Of a stretch of DNA of 64,000 bases, positions 43,104-51,378 are shown piece after piece. A model generated the notes under the pieces. The model searched no databases. It was not told the origin of the DNA and saw nothing but the letters and a program-made list of their open reading frames with translations. The position numbers and the translations under genes are program-made. The DNA is from Streptomyces sp. DI166 (GTDB lineage Bacteria > Actinomycetota > Actinomycetes > Streptomycetales > Streptomycetaceae), in the NCBI RefSeq assembly GCF_900091315.1, contig NZ_FLSP01000031.1, positions 1 to 64,000 of the forward strand, read 5' to 3'. Positions within the stretch are counted from its first letter, which is position 1, and each line of letters starts with the position of its first letter.

Positions 43104-43159
43104 GCCACCCTCCTCAGGGATGCCCATGGACCCCCCGCCCATGGGCCGGGACCTGGACC

Positions 43160-43199
43160 AATGGTGTAGACCAGTAGGTGGAGCTTGGACCAGACCAAA
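43160..43199. promoter_or_regulatory. Two dre sites in front of dasA
   Basis: AATGGTGTAGACCAGT (43160-43175) and CTTGGACCAGACCAAA (43184-43199) match the DasR consensus with few changes. They lie 57-96 bases before the dasA start. Start-to-start spacing is 24 bp. Confidence 0.8.
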
Positions 43200-43307
43200 A
43201 TTCCTGTCAAGGGGGTCAGAAAGGGCGCTGACCAGCCGTTATGCGACCTACATATGCAGGAACCTTTAAGTAAGAAGGCAGCGAAAATAGCGTTGCCGGA
43301 GTAATCT

Positions 43308-43345
43308 CATCCGCTAGACCACTCGGCTTTATGGACTAGACCAAA
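43308..43345. promoter_or_regulatory. Two dre-like sites in front of dasR
   Basis: CATCCGCTAGACCACT (43308-43323, one half degenerate) and TATGGACTAGACCAAA (43330-43345, good match) lie 68-105 bases before the dasR start. They fit DasR control of its own gene. Confidence 0.7.
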
Positions 43346-43412
43346 AGCAGTGGCGACGGTATATAGAAGGGATCACGAATGTGAGCCGCATCCGGAGCCT
43401 GGAAGGCAGAGC

Positions 43413-44177
43413 ATGAGCACCGACGTCAGCAGTGCGGAGAACGAGGGTGGGGCGACCGTCCGTACCGCGCGCGTGCCGAAGTACTACCGCCTGAAGAAGC
43501 ATCTCCTCGACATGACGGAGACCCAGGCGCCGGGCACGCCCGTCCCGCCCGAGCGCACGCTGGCGGCGGAGTTCGACACCTCGCGCACCACGGTGCGCCA
43601 GGCCCTCCAGGAACTGGTCGTCGAGGGCCGGCTGGAACGCATCCAGGGCAAGGGCACCTTCGTCGCCAAGCCGAAGGTCTCGCAGGCGCTCCAGCTGACC
43701 TCGTACACCGAGGACATGCGCGCCCAGGGTCTGGAACCGACCTCCCAGCTGCTGGACATCGGCTACATCACCGCCGACGACCGGCTCGCCGACCTGCTCG
43801 ACATCACCGCGGGCGGACGCGTCCTGCGCATCGAGCGGCTGCGCATGGCCAACGGCGAGCCGATGGCCATCGAGACCACCCACCTGAGCGCCAAGCGCTT
43901 CCCGGCGCTGCGCCGGTCCCTGGTCAAGTACACCTCGCTGTACACCGCGCTGGCCGAGGTCTACGACGTCCATCTCGCCGAGGCCGAGGAGACCATCGAG
44001 ACCTCGCTGGCCACCCCGCGCGAGGCGGGCCTGCTCGGCACCGACGTGGGCCTGCCGATGCTGATGCTCTCCCGGCACTCCCTGGACCGCGACGGACAGC
44101 CGGTGGAGTGGGTGCGCTCGGTGTACCGGGGCGACCGGTACAAGTTCGTGGCGCGCCTGAAGCGGCCCGCGGAATAG
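43413..44177 (+). CDS. dasR: GntR/HutC-family regulator DasR
   Basis: This is a 254-residue regulator of amino-sugar use and development. The winged helix is YYRLKKHLLDMTETQAPGTPV with ERTLAAEFDTSRTTVRQALQELVVEGRLERIQGKGTFV following (residues about 24-86). The UTRA effector domain covers the rest. GlcN-6-P and GlcNAc-6-P release the protein from dre sites in the known orthologue, linking chitin breakdown to antibiotic and morphology control. The start is ATG 43413. It is divergent from dasA. A hairpin ends the transcript. Confidence 0.95.
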   Translation: MSTDVSSAENEGGATVRTARVPKYYRLKKHLLDMTETQAPGTPVPPERTLAAEFDTSRTTVRQALQELVVEGRLERIQGKGTFVAKPKVSQALQLTSYTEDMRAQGLEPTSQLLDIGYITADDRLADLLDITAGGRVLRIERLRMANGEPMAIETTHLSAKRFPALRRSLVKYTSLYTALAEVYDVHLAEAEETIETSLATPREAGLLGTDVGLPMLMLSRHSLDRDGQPVEWVRSVYRGDRYKFVARLKRPAE

Positions 44178-44194
44178 GCCCGTTGCACACCGGC

Positions 44195-44226
44195 GGCCCT
44201 CTCGTCCCACGCGGGGCGGGAGGGCC
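44195..44226 (+). terminator. dasR terminator
   Basis: GGCCCTC (44195-44201) pairs with GAGGGCC (44220-44226), with further G-C pairs inside. It lies 18 bases past the dasR stop. Confidence 0.65.
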
Positions 44227-44335
44227 TTCGTGCTGCCCAGGGGCGATCGAGGGACACGGAGGGGTTCCGCTGCCGCGGCCCGTGGCCTACATTGCCTGCG
44301 CATTGCACGGATCTGCGGTGAGGGGAGGACCCCGG

Positions 44336-44596
44336 GTGCCGGACGCCCCGAAAGCGGACCGACGCCCTGTGGTGACGCCGGTCCGCGTCCTCATCGCCCT
44401 GTGCCTGACCGCCCCCTTCGTGGCGATGCTGTGGGTGGGTTCCTACGCGCGCGCCGAACCGGCTGTCGCCGGCGTCCCGTTCTTCTACTGGTACCAGCTG
44501 GCCTGGGTGGTGCTGTCCACCGCGCTGACCCTGGCCGCGTACAAGCTGCACCGGCGCGACCGGCGCTCCCGCGGGGCGGCACCCGACGGCGAGTGA
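44336..44596 (+). CDS. DUF3311 family small membrane protein (orphan)
   Basis: This is an 86-residue protein with two membrane helices (VRVLIALCLTAPFVAMLWV and YWYQLAWVVLSTALTLAAY) and the family motif VPFFYWYQ. DUF3311 proteins normally precede a sodium:solute symporter. No symporter follows here; a GNAT gene does. The GTG 44336 has GGGGAGGA upstream. It may have lost its partner or may work with an unlinked symporter. Confidence 0.8.
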   Translation: MPDAPKADRRPVVTPVRVLIALCLTAPFVAMLWVGSYARAEPAVAGVPFFYWYQLAWVVLSTALTLAAYKLHRRDRRSRGAAPDGE

Positions 44597-44637
44597 ACCG
44601 GCGCGGGGCGCGGCCGGACTCGTACAGAATTCCCTCC

Positions 44638-45138
44638 ATGGACTTCGAGATCCGGCCGGTCGGGCCCGCCGAGCACGACGAACTGGGTGAGATCACCGCG
44701 CAGGCGTACCTGAGGGACGGACTGCTCGCCTTCGGCGACGCCGACTGGTACCTCGGCGAGCTGAAGGACGTCGCCAAGCGCGCCGCCGCCGCGGACGTCC
44801 TGGTCGCCGCCGACTCCGGCCGCCTCCTCGGCGGCGTCACCTACGTCCCCTCCGGCGGTCCGATGGCCGACCTCGCCCGCTCCGGAGAGGCCGAGATCCG
44901 TATGCTCGCGGTCGCCCACGAGGCCCGCGGCCGGGGTGTCGGCCAGGCCCTGGTCCAGGCTTGCGTCGACCGCGCCACCGGCTCGGCCACGGGCATCGTC
45001 CTGTCCACCCAGCCCTCGATGCGCGCCGCCCACCGCATCTACGAACGCCTGGGTTTCACCCGCGCCCCGGAGCGGGACTGGCACCCGTTGCCGGAGCATC
45101 CCGAGTTCACTCTGCTCACCTATGAGTTGACGCTCTGA
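44638..45138 (+). CDS. GNAT family N-acetyltransferase
   Basis: This is a 166-residue acetyltransferase. The acetyl-CoA motif is IRMLAVAHEARGRGVGQALVQACVDRA (about residues 89-115), followed by AAHRIYERLGF. The amino half is a typical GNAT sheet (IRPVGPAEHDELGEITAQAYL). The start is ATG 44638. No substrate is evident. It is followed by the nrdA regulatory region. Confidence 0.87.
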   Translation: MDFEIRPVGPAEHDELGEITAQAYLRDGLLAFGDADWYLGELKDVAKRAAAADVLVAADSGRLLGGVTYVPSGGPMADLARSGEAEIRMLAVAHEARGRGVGQALVQACVDRATGSATGIVLSTQPSMRAAHRIYERLGFTRAPERDWHPLPEHPEFTLLTYELTL

Positions 45139-45148
45139 GACCAGCGCG

Positions 45149-45195
45149 ACACAACATCTGGGGGTGCTATCGCAGCCCGGCACAAGATGTATGCT
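45149..45195 (+). promoter_or_regulatory. Two NrdR-box-like sites upstream of nrdABS
   Basis: ACACAACATCTGGGGG (45149-45164) and GCACAAGATGTATGCT (45180-45195) both begin with a CACAA core and start 31 bp apart, about three helical turns, the usual NrdR arrangement. A TATGCT -10-like element is part of the second site. The NrdR gene is not in the window. Confidence 0.65.
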
Positions 45196-45199
45196 CATG

Positions 45200-45330
45200 C
45201 TCGCTGTCGCCGCAGGGGAATCCGGTGCGAATCCGGAACTGTCCCGCAACGGTGTACTGGCGTGTGTCCGCACGCCTGTTCAGTCCGAGGACCTGCCGAC
45301 AGTGCACCCGGCCGTCCGGTCCGGGTGCCC
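45200..45330 (+). ncRNA. Cobalamin (B12) riboswitch of nrdABS
   Basis: The leader contains the riboswitch core GCCGCAGGGGAATCCGGTGC, then GAATCCGGAACTGTCCCGC, CAACGGTG and AGTCCGAGGACCTGCC, in the order typical of B12 riboswitches. A GC-rich hairpin, GCACCCGG (45304-45311) with CCGGGTGC (45321-45328), follows as the likely expression platform. In S. coelicolor a B12 riboswitch shuts off the class Ia reductase when cobalamin is present, so that the B12-dependent reductase takes over. Confidence 0.93.
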
Positions 45331-45434
45331 GACGTCCGGGCCTCGTGGGATGGGCCGGTGGACGCGACGCCCCGTGCGCTCGTGCTGCCCGCTGTCCTCC
45401 GCGTGGCCCCGTGCCGAGCGAGGGAGAGCCCCAC

Positions 45435-47786
45435 GTGACCATCGCGCCAGCCGATCCGGCTTCAGCCGCACCGGTGGAGACGGACGGTCCCGGTGCCGCG
45501 CTGCTGCGGACCCTGACCGAGCTGACCGCCGACCTCCCCGACGCCGACCCCGGACGGGTCGCCGCCGCCGCGCTGCGCGGCCGGTCCGCCCGCGCGGACG
45601 AGGCGGAGCTGCGCGAGCTGGCCACCGAGGCGGCCGCCGGGCTGATCTCCGAGGACCCGGCCTACTCGCGGCTGGCCGCCAGGCTACTGACGGTCTCCAT
45701 CGCCGCCGAGGCCGCCTCGCAGGGCGTCACCCGCTTCACCGAGTCCGTGGCCGTCGGGCACCGCGAGGGACTCATCGCCGACCGGACCGCCGAGTTCGTA
45801 CGGCTGCACGGCGAGCGGCTGGACGCGGTGATCGACCCGGCCGCCGACGACCGCTTCGGCTACTTCGGGCTGCGCACCCTGCACAGCCGCTACCTGCTGC
45901 GCCACCCCATCACCCGCAAGGTCGTCGAGACGCCCCAGCACTTCATGCTCCGCGTCGCCGCCGGACTCGCCGAGGACGACAGCGCCCGGTCCGTGGACGA
46001 GGTCACCGCGCTCTACGGGCTGATGAGCCGGCTCGACTACCTGCCCTCCTCCCCCACGCTGTTCAACTCCGGCACCCGGCACCCCCAGATGTCGTCCTGC
46101 TACCTGCTGGACTCCCCCAAGGACGAGCTGGACTCCATCTACGACCGCTACCACCAGGTCGCCCGGCTCTCCAAGCACGCCGGCGGCATCGGCCTGTCCT
46201 ACTCCCGTATCCGCAGCCGGGGTTCACTGATCCGGGGCACCAACGGGCACTCCAACGGCATCGTGCCGTTCCTGAAGACGCTGGACGCCTCCGTGGCGGC
46301 CGTGAACCAGGGCGGGCGGCGCAAGGGCGCGGCGGCGGTGTACCTGGAGACCTGGCACTCCGACATCGAGGAGTTCCTGGAGCTGCGGGACAACACCGGT
46401 GAGGACGCCCGCCGTACGCACAACCTGAACCTCGCGCACTGGATCCCGGACGAGTTCATGCGCCGGGTCAACGCCGACGAGCAGTGGAGCCTGTTCTCCC
46501 CGGCCGACGTGCCCGAGCTGGTGGACCTGTGGGGCGAGGAGTTCGACGCCGCCTACCGCAAGGCCGAGCAGGCCGGGCTCGCCCGCAGGACCATCGCGGC
46601 GCGTGATCTGTACGGACGGATGATGCGGACCCTGGCGCAGACCGGCAACGGCTGGATGACCTTCAAGGACGCCGCCAACCGCACCGCCAACCAGACCGCC
46701 CTGCCCGGCCATGTCGTGCACTCCTCCAACCTGTGCACGGAGATCCTGGAGGTCACCGACGACGGGGAGACCGCGGTCTGCAACCTGGGCTCGGTCAACC
46801 TCGGCGCCTTCGTGCGCGACGGCGACCTGGACTGGGAGCGGCTGGACGCCACGGTCCGCACGGCCGTGACCTTCCTGGACCGCGTGGTGGACATCAACTT
46901 CTACCCGACCGAGCAGGCCGGCCGCTCCAACGCCAAGTGGCGTCCGGTGGGCCTGGGCGCGATGGGCCTGCAGGACGTCTTCTTCCAGCTGCGGCTGCCC
47001 TTCGACTCCCCCGAGGCCAAGGCGCTGTCCACCCGGATCGCCGAGCGGATCATGCTCGCCGCCTACGAGGCCTCCGCGGACCTCGCCGAGCGCAACGGCC
47101 CGCTCCCGGCCTGGGAGAAGACCCGTACCGCCCGGGGCGTGCTGCACCCCGACCACTACGACGTCGAGCTGACCTGGCCGGAGCGGTGGGCGGCGCTGCG
47201 CTCCCGGGTCGCCGAGGTCGGTCTGCGCAACTCGCTGCTGCTGGCGATCGCGCCGACGGCGACCATCGCCTCCATCGCGGGCGTGTACGAGTGCATCGAG
47301 CCGCAGGTGTCCAACCTGTTCAAGCGCGAGACGCTGTCGGGTGAGTTCCTGCAGGTCAACTCCTACCTGGTGAGGGACCTCAAGGAGCTGGGCGTGTGGG
47401 ACGCCCGCACCCGGGAGGCGCTGCGCGACGCCAACGGCTCGGTGCAGGGCTTCGCCTGGATCCCGGAGGACGTGCGGAAGCTGTACCGCACGGCGTGGGA
47501 GATCCCGCAGCGCGGTCTGATCGACATGGCGGCGGCCCGTACGCCGTTCCTGGACCAGTCGCAGTCGCTGAACCTGTTCCTGGAGACGCCGACCATCGGC
47601 AAGCTCTCCTCGATGTACGCCTACGCCTGGAAGTCCGGGCTGAAGACCACGTACTACCTGCGCTCGCGCCCGGCGACCCGGATCGCCCGCGCCGCCCAGG
47701 CCACCGTCCCCGTCCAGCAGGCCGCCGACCCTGAGGCGGTCGCCTGCTCCCTTGAGAACCCCGAGTCCTGCGAGGCCTGCCAGTAA
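45435..47786 (+). CDS. nrdA: Class Ia ribonucleoside-diphosphate reductase, alpha subunit
   Basis: This is a 783-residue catalytic subunit that reduces NDPs to dNDPs. The substrate-site and radical-path motifs include SSPTLFNSGTRHPQMSSCYL, HSSNLCTEILEV, AVCNLGSVNLGAF and APTATIASIAGVYECIEP. The C-terminal redox pair is in SCEACQ. I see no clear ATP-cone at the amino end, so overall activity control may be weak. The start is GTG 45435. The stop overlaps the nrdB start (TAATG). It is regulated by the B12 riboswitch and NrdR-type boxes upstream. Confidence 0.95.
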   Translation: MTIAPADPASAAPVETDGPGAALLRTLTELTADLPDADPGRVAAAALRGRSARADEAELRELATEAAAGLISEDPAYSRLAARLLTVSIAAEAASQGVTRFTESVAVGHREGLIADRTAEFVRLHGERLDAVIDPAADDRFGYFGLRTLHSRYLLRHPITRKVVETPQHFMLRVAAGLAEDDSARSVDEVTALYGLMSRLDYLPSSPTLFNSGTRHPQMSSCYLLDSPKDELDSIYDRYHQVARLSKHAGGIGLSYSRIRSRGSLIRGTNGHSNGIVPFLKTLDASVAAVNQGGRRKGAAAVYLETWHSDIEEFLELRDNTGEDARRTHNLNLAHWIPDEFMRRVNADEQWSLFSPADVPELVDLWGEEFDAAYRKAEQAGLARRTIAARDLYGRMMRTLAQTGNGWMTFKDAANRTANQTALPGHVVHSSNLCTEILEVTDDGETAVCNLGSVNLGAFVRDGDLDWERLDATVRTAVTFLDRVVDINFYPTEQAGRSNAKWRPVGLGAMGLQDVFFQLRLPFDSPEAKALSTRIAERIMLAAYEASADLAERNGPLPAWEKTRTARGVLHPDHYDVELTWPERWAALRSRVAEVGLRNSLLLAIAPTATIASIAGVYECIEPQVSNLFKRETLSGEFLQVNSYLVRDLKELGVWDARTREALRDANGSVQGFAWIPEDVRKLYRTAWEIPQRGLIDMAAARTPFLDQSQSLNLFLETPTIGKLSSMYAYAWKSGLKTTYYLRSRPATRIARAAQATVPVQQAADPEAVACSLENPESCEACQ

Positions 47787-48799
47787 TGTCCACCCGTAAC
47801 CAGAACCTGCTCGACCCGGGCTTCGAACTGACTCTGCGCCCCATGCGCTACCCGGACTTCTACGAGCGCTACCGGGACGCGATCAAGAACACCTGGACCG
47901 TCGAGGAGGTCGACCTCCACTCGGACGTCGCCGACCTGGCGAAGCTCACCCCCGCCGAGCAGCACCTGATCGGGCGGCTGGTCGCCTTCTTCGCGACCGG
48001 TGACTCGATCGTCGCGAACAACCTGGTGCTGACGCTGTACAAGCACATCAACTCCCCCGAGGCGCGGCTGTATCTGAGCCGTCAGCTCTTCGAGGAGGCC
48101 GTGCACGTCCAGTTCTATCTGACGCTGCTGGACACCTACCTGCCCGACCCGGAGGACCGGGCGGCGGCGTTCGCGGCGGTGGAGAACATCCCCTCCATCC
48201 GCGAGAAGGCCGGGTTCTGCTTCAAGTGGATCAACGAGGTGGAGAAGCTGGAGCGCCTGGAGTCACAGGCGGACCGGCGGCGCTTCCTGCTCAACCTGAT
48301 CTGCTTCGCGGCCTGCATCGAGGGCCTGTTCTTCTACGGTGCCTTCGCCTACGTGTACTGGTTCCGCAGCCGGGGCCTGCTGCACGGCCTTGCGACCGGC
48401 ACCAACTGGGTGTTCCGCGACGAGACGATGCACATGAGCTTCGCCTTCGACGTGGTGGACACCGTCCGCAAGGAGGAGCCGGAGCTGTTCGACGACCGGC
48501 TCCAGGAGCAGGTCACCGACATGCTGCGGGAGGCCGTCGAGGCCGAGCTGCAGTTCGCGCGCGACCTGTGCGGTGACGGCCTCCCGGGGATGAACACCGA
48601 GTCGATGCGGCAGTACCTGGAGTGCGTGGCCGACCAGCGGCTGACCCGGCTCGGCTTCGCCCCGGTGTACGGCTCGGAGAACCCCTTCTCCTTCATGGAG
48701 CTGCAGGGGGTTCAGGAGCTGACCAACTTCTTCGAGCGGCGTCCCTCGGCGTACCAGGTGGCGGTGGAGGGCACCGTCGACCTCGACGAGGACTTCTGA
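47786..48799 (+). CDS. nrdB: Class Ia ribonucleotide reductase, beta (diiron/tyrosyl radical) subunit
   Basis: This is a 337-residue R2 subunit that makes the tyrosyl radical. Iron ligands are seen in LFEEAVHVQFY (Glu, His, and the radical Tyr four residues after the His) and in FRDETMHMSFAF. The C-terminal peptide ends in acidic VDLDEDF, which docks into the alpha subunit. The start ATG 47786 overlaps the nrdA stop by one base. A 232-base gap separates it from nrdS. Confidence 0.95.
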   Translation: MSTRNQNLLDPGFELTLRPMRYPDFYERYRDAIKNTWTVEEVDLHSDVADLAKLTPAEQHLIGRLVAFFATGDSIVANNLVLTLYKHINSPEARLYLSRQLFEEAVHVQFYLTLLDTYLPDPEDRAAAFAAVENIPSIREKAGFCFKWINEVEKLERLESQADRRRFLLNLICFAACIEGLFFYGAFAYVYWFRSRGLLHGLATGTNWVFRDETMHMSFAFDVVDTVRKEEPELFDDRLQEQVTDMLREAVEAELQFARDLCGDGLPGMNTESMRQYLECVADQRLTRLGFAPVYGSENPFSFMELQGVQELTNFFERRPSAYQVAVEGTVDLDEDF

Positions 48800-48939
48800 G
48801 CCGGGCGGTCCGTCCCGGTGGGGCGGTCCGCGTTCAGCTGGCGGTCGATCCGGCGCTCGTGGCGCATGCCCGCGAGCGCCGGTGCCGCGAGGAGGAGGAA
48901 GAGAACGGTCACGGTCAGGAATCCGATGAATGCGTCCAT
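48712..48939 (-). CDS. Possible small membrane protein antisense to the nrdB end
   Basis: This is a 75-residue frame from ATG 48939 with one strong membrane helix (AFIGFLTVTVLFLLLAAPALAG) and a basic tail. Its last 88 bases lie antisense to nrdB. The frame also extends upstream to 49011. It may be a chance frame. The clear helix is the only support, and it is included for completeness. Confidence 0.3.
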   Translation of the reverse strand: MDAFIGFLTVTVLFLLLAAPALAGMRHERRIDRQLNADRPTGTDRPAQKSSSRSTVPSTATWYAEGRRSKKLVSS

Positions 48940-49031
48940 GAGGTAAGTGTCGTACGGCAAGAACACTCCTGACAGTGGCAGGACTGCCTGACACCGTCGA
49001 ATTACTGCCAATGGCGTGCGACACTGGCCGC

Positions 49032-49997
49032 ATGCTGAGGAACGTGGCGGTGGCCCTGCTCGACGGTGTGCATCCCTTCGAACTCGGAGTGGTCTGCGAG
49101 GTGTTCGGCCTCGACCGCAGTGACCAGGGGCTCCCGGTGTACGACTTCGCGGTCGTCTCGGCCGAGGGCCCCACGCTGACCACCCATGTCCCCGGCTTCA
49201 CGGTCAGCACCCCGCACGGCCTGGACCGGCTGGACGAGGCCGATCTGATCGTCGTCCCGGCCGGGAGCCACTACATCGACCGGGAGTACCCGCCCGCGCT
49301 GCTGGAGGCCCTGGTACGCGCCGTGGACCGGGGCGCCCGGGTGCTCAGCGTCTGCTCCGGGGTGTTCGTGCTCGGCGCCGCCGGGCTGCTCGACGGACGG
49401 CGCTGCGCCGCCCACTGGATGCAGGCCGAGCAGCTCTCCCGCCGCTACCCGCGCGCGAAGGTCGAGCCCGATGTGCTCTACGTCGACGAGGACCCGGTGA
49501 TCACCTCGGCCGGCACGGCCGCCGGCATCGACGCCTGTCTGCACCTGGTCCGCAAGGAGCAGGGCGTGGAGGTCGCCAACGCCATCGCCCGGCGCATGGT
49601 GGTGCCGCCGCACCGGGACGGCGGGCAGGCGCAGTACGTCGACCGCCCGCTGCCCCGCTCGCAGTGCGACACCGTCGGCGAGGTCCTGATCTGGATGGAG
49701 CGGCACCTCGACGAGGAGGTCACCGTCGAGCAGCTCGCCGACCTCGCGCACATGTCCCCGCGCACCTTCGCCCGCCGCTTCCAGCAGGAGACCGGGACCA
49801 CGCCCTACCGCTGGATCCTGCGCCAACGGGTGCTGTTGGCCCAGCAGTTGCTGGAGACGACGGACGAGACGGTGGACGCGATCGCGGGCCGCACCGGGTT
49901 CGGCGCGGCCGCCGCGCTGCGCCATCACTTCGTACGCGCACTGGGAGTCACCCCGAACGCCTACCGGCGCACCTTCCGGGGCCCGCGGGCGGCCTGA
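49032..49997 (+). CDS. nrdS: GlxA-type AraC regulator, third gene of nrdABS
   Basis: This is a 321-residue regulator. The amino DJ-1/PfpI-like domain is VALLDGVHPFELGVVCEVFGL to VLSVCSGVFVLGAAGLLDG (about 1-170), and the two carboxy AraC HTH motifs are TVEQLADLAHMSPRTFARRF and TTDETVDAIAGRTGFGAAAAL. In S. coelicolor nrdS is co-transcribed with nrdAB; its role is not well defined. The start is ATG 49032; frames upstream are weaker. It lies 232 bases past nrdB, so partial independence is possible. Confidence 0.88.
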   Translation: MLRNVAVALLDGVHPFELGVVCEVFGLDRSDQGLPVYDFAVVSAEGPTLTTHVPGFTVSTPHGLDRLDEADLIVVPAGSHYIDREYPPALLEALVRAVDRGARVLSVCSGVFVLGAAGLLDGRRCAAHWMQAEQLSRRYPRAKVEPDVLYVDEDPVITSAGTAAGIDACLHLVRKEQGVEVANAIARRMVVPPHRDGGQAQYVDRPLPRSQCDTVGEVLIWMERHLDEEVTVEQLADLAHMSPRTFARRFQQETGTTPYRWILRQRVLLAQQLLETTDETVDAIAGRTGFGAAAALRHHFVRALGVTPNAYRRTFRGPRAA

Positions 49998-50001
49998 GCC
50001 G

Positions 50002-51378
50002 TTACCGGGGCACCGGCTTGAGAAGCAGGTTGTGCGGACGCAGCGTGATGCCCACCCGGGTGGCGTCGTTGGAGCCGGACACCTGCTCGAAGCGGTACTT
50101 CGCGGCCACCGCCGCCGTGATCAGCGTCAGCTGCGCCATGGAGAAGTGATCGCTCGGGCACTTGCGGTTGCCCACGCTGAAGGGGTTCATGGCGTATTTC
50201 GGGACCTCCTTCGCCCGTTCCGGGAGCCAGCGGTCCGGGTCGAAGCGGAGGTTGTCCGCGTACGACTGCGGATCGCGCTGGATCGCATACGGGCTGTAGA
50301 TGATGTCCGCTCCCGCCGGAATGCGATACCCGCCCAGCTCTGTGTCGGTCACCGCGCGACGGGTCAGAATCCAGACGGCCGGGCGCAAACGCATGGCCTC
50401 GACGACGACATTGTTGGTGTACCGCAGCGCCCGCACATCCTCGAATGCGACGGGACGGCCACCGGTGACGGATTCGACCTCCGCGGCGACGCGGTCGGCG
50501 TGCTCCGGGTGTTCCGTGAGCACCTGTAGCAACCACATGATCGTGGACGCCACGGTTTCGCTTCCGGGGGTGAGTATCGCGACCACCTGGTCGTGGATCT
50601 CCTGTTCCCCGATCGGTTCGCCATTCTCGTCCTTTGCCTCCAGCAAGGCCGTCAGCAAATCGTCCGGCTTTTGACCAGATGCCCGCCGCTCGGCGACGAT
50701 CTCGTCGACCAGAGCGTGCAAATCGGCCAGCGCCCGGTTGAATTTGCGGTTGGGCGGAAGCGGCAGCCGGTAGAGCGGCCCGGCCGGTATCACCATCCGG
50801 CGGTACATCCCCCGGAAGACGGTCGCCAGCGCGACGCACAGCCGCTCCGCCCGCTCGTCCATGTAGTCGCCGCGCAGCAGACAGCGGGCGGCGATCCGGA
50901 CGGCCACCCGGAACGACTCCGAGGTGCAGTCGATCGTCTCGCCGGGCCGCCAGCGCACGGTCAGCGCATGCGCCTCCTCCTCCATGATCGGCCCGTAGCC
51001 GGGGATGGCGTCGAGCCGGAACGCGGGCTGGATGGTGCGCCGCTGGCGGCGGTGGCGGGGGCCGTTCGCGGTGGCCACGCCCTCCTTGCCGAGCAGGCCC
51101 TCCAGGGACTCCCAGAGCGGTCCGTCGATCTTGAAGTCGGTGGACAGGGCGAGCGCGCCGGTCAGCTCCGGCGTGGTGACGGCGTACACCGTCTTGGGGC
51201 CGAGCTTGAGCCGGACCACGTCGCCGTGCGCGCGCAGGCCCGCCATGAAGGCGAGGGGGTCACGCACCAGCTTCCAGCCGTGGCCGAGAAGCGGAACGCC
51301 GCCGCCCGCCACCGGAGGCTCCCGCAGTTCGGATTCCGCATATATCTGCGCTTCGGGCTTCACAGACTCGACGGTCAT
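50002..51378 (-). CDS. Cytochrome P450 CYP170A-type, albaflavenone synthase
   Basis: This is a 458-residue soluble P450. The heme loop is FSVGNRKCPSDHF with the axial Cys, the K-helix is EAMRLRP (ExxR), and the I-helix is ILTPGSETVASTIMWLL. It has a second signature of moonlighting terpene synthase activity: an Asp-rich DDLLTALLEAKD and the DTELGG segment. In S. coelicolor CYP170A1 turns epi-isozizaene into albaflavenone and can itself make farnesene. The start ATG 51378 overlaps the cyc1 stop as ATGA. It faces nrdS, separated by 4 bases. Confidence 0.92.
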   Translation of the reverse strand: MTVESVKPEAQIYAESELREPPVAGGGVPLLGHGWKLVRDPLAFMAGLRAHGDVVRLKLGPKTVYAVTTPELTGALALSTDFKIDGPLWESLEGLLGKEGVATANGPRHRRQRRTIQPAFRLDAIPGYGPIMEEEAHALTVRWRPGETIDCTSESFRVAVRIAARCLLRGDYMDERAERLCVALATVFRGMYRRMVIPAGPLYRLPLPPNRKFNRALADLHALVDEIVAERRASGQKPDDLLTALLEAKDENGEPIGEQEIHDQVVAILTPGSETVASTIMWLLQVLTEHPEHADRVAAEVESVTGGRPVAFEDVRALRYTNNVVVEAMRLRPAVWILTRRAVTDTELGGYRIPAGADIIYSPYAIQRDPQSYADNLRFDPDRWLPERAKEVPKYAMNPFSVGNRKCPSDHFSMAQLTLITAAVAAKYRFEQVSGSNDATRVGITLRPHNLLLKPVPR

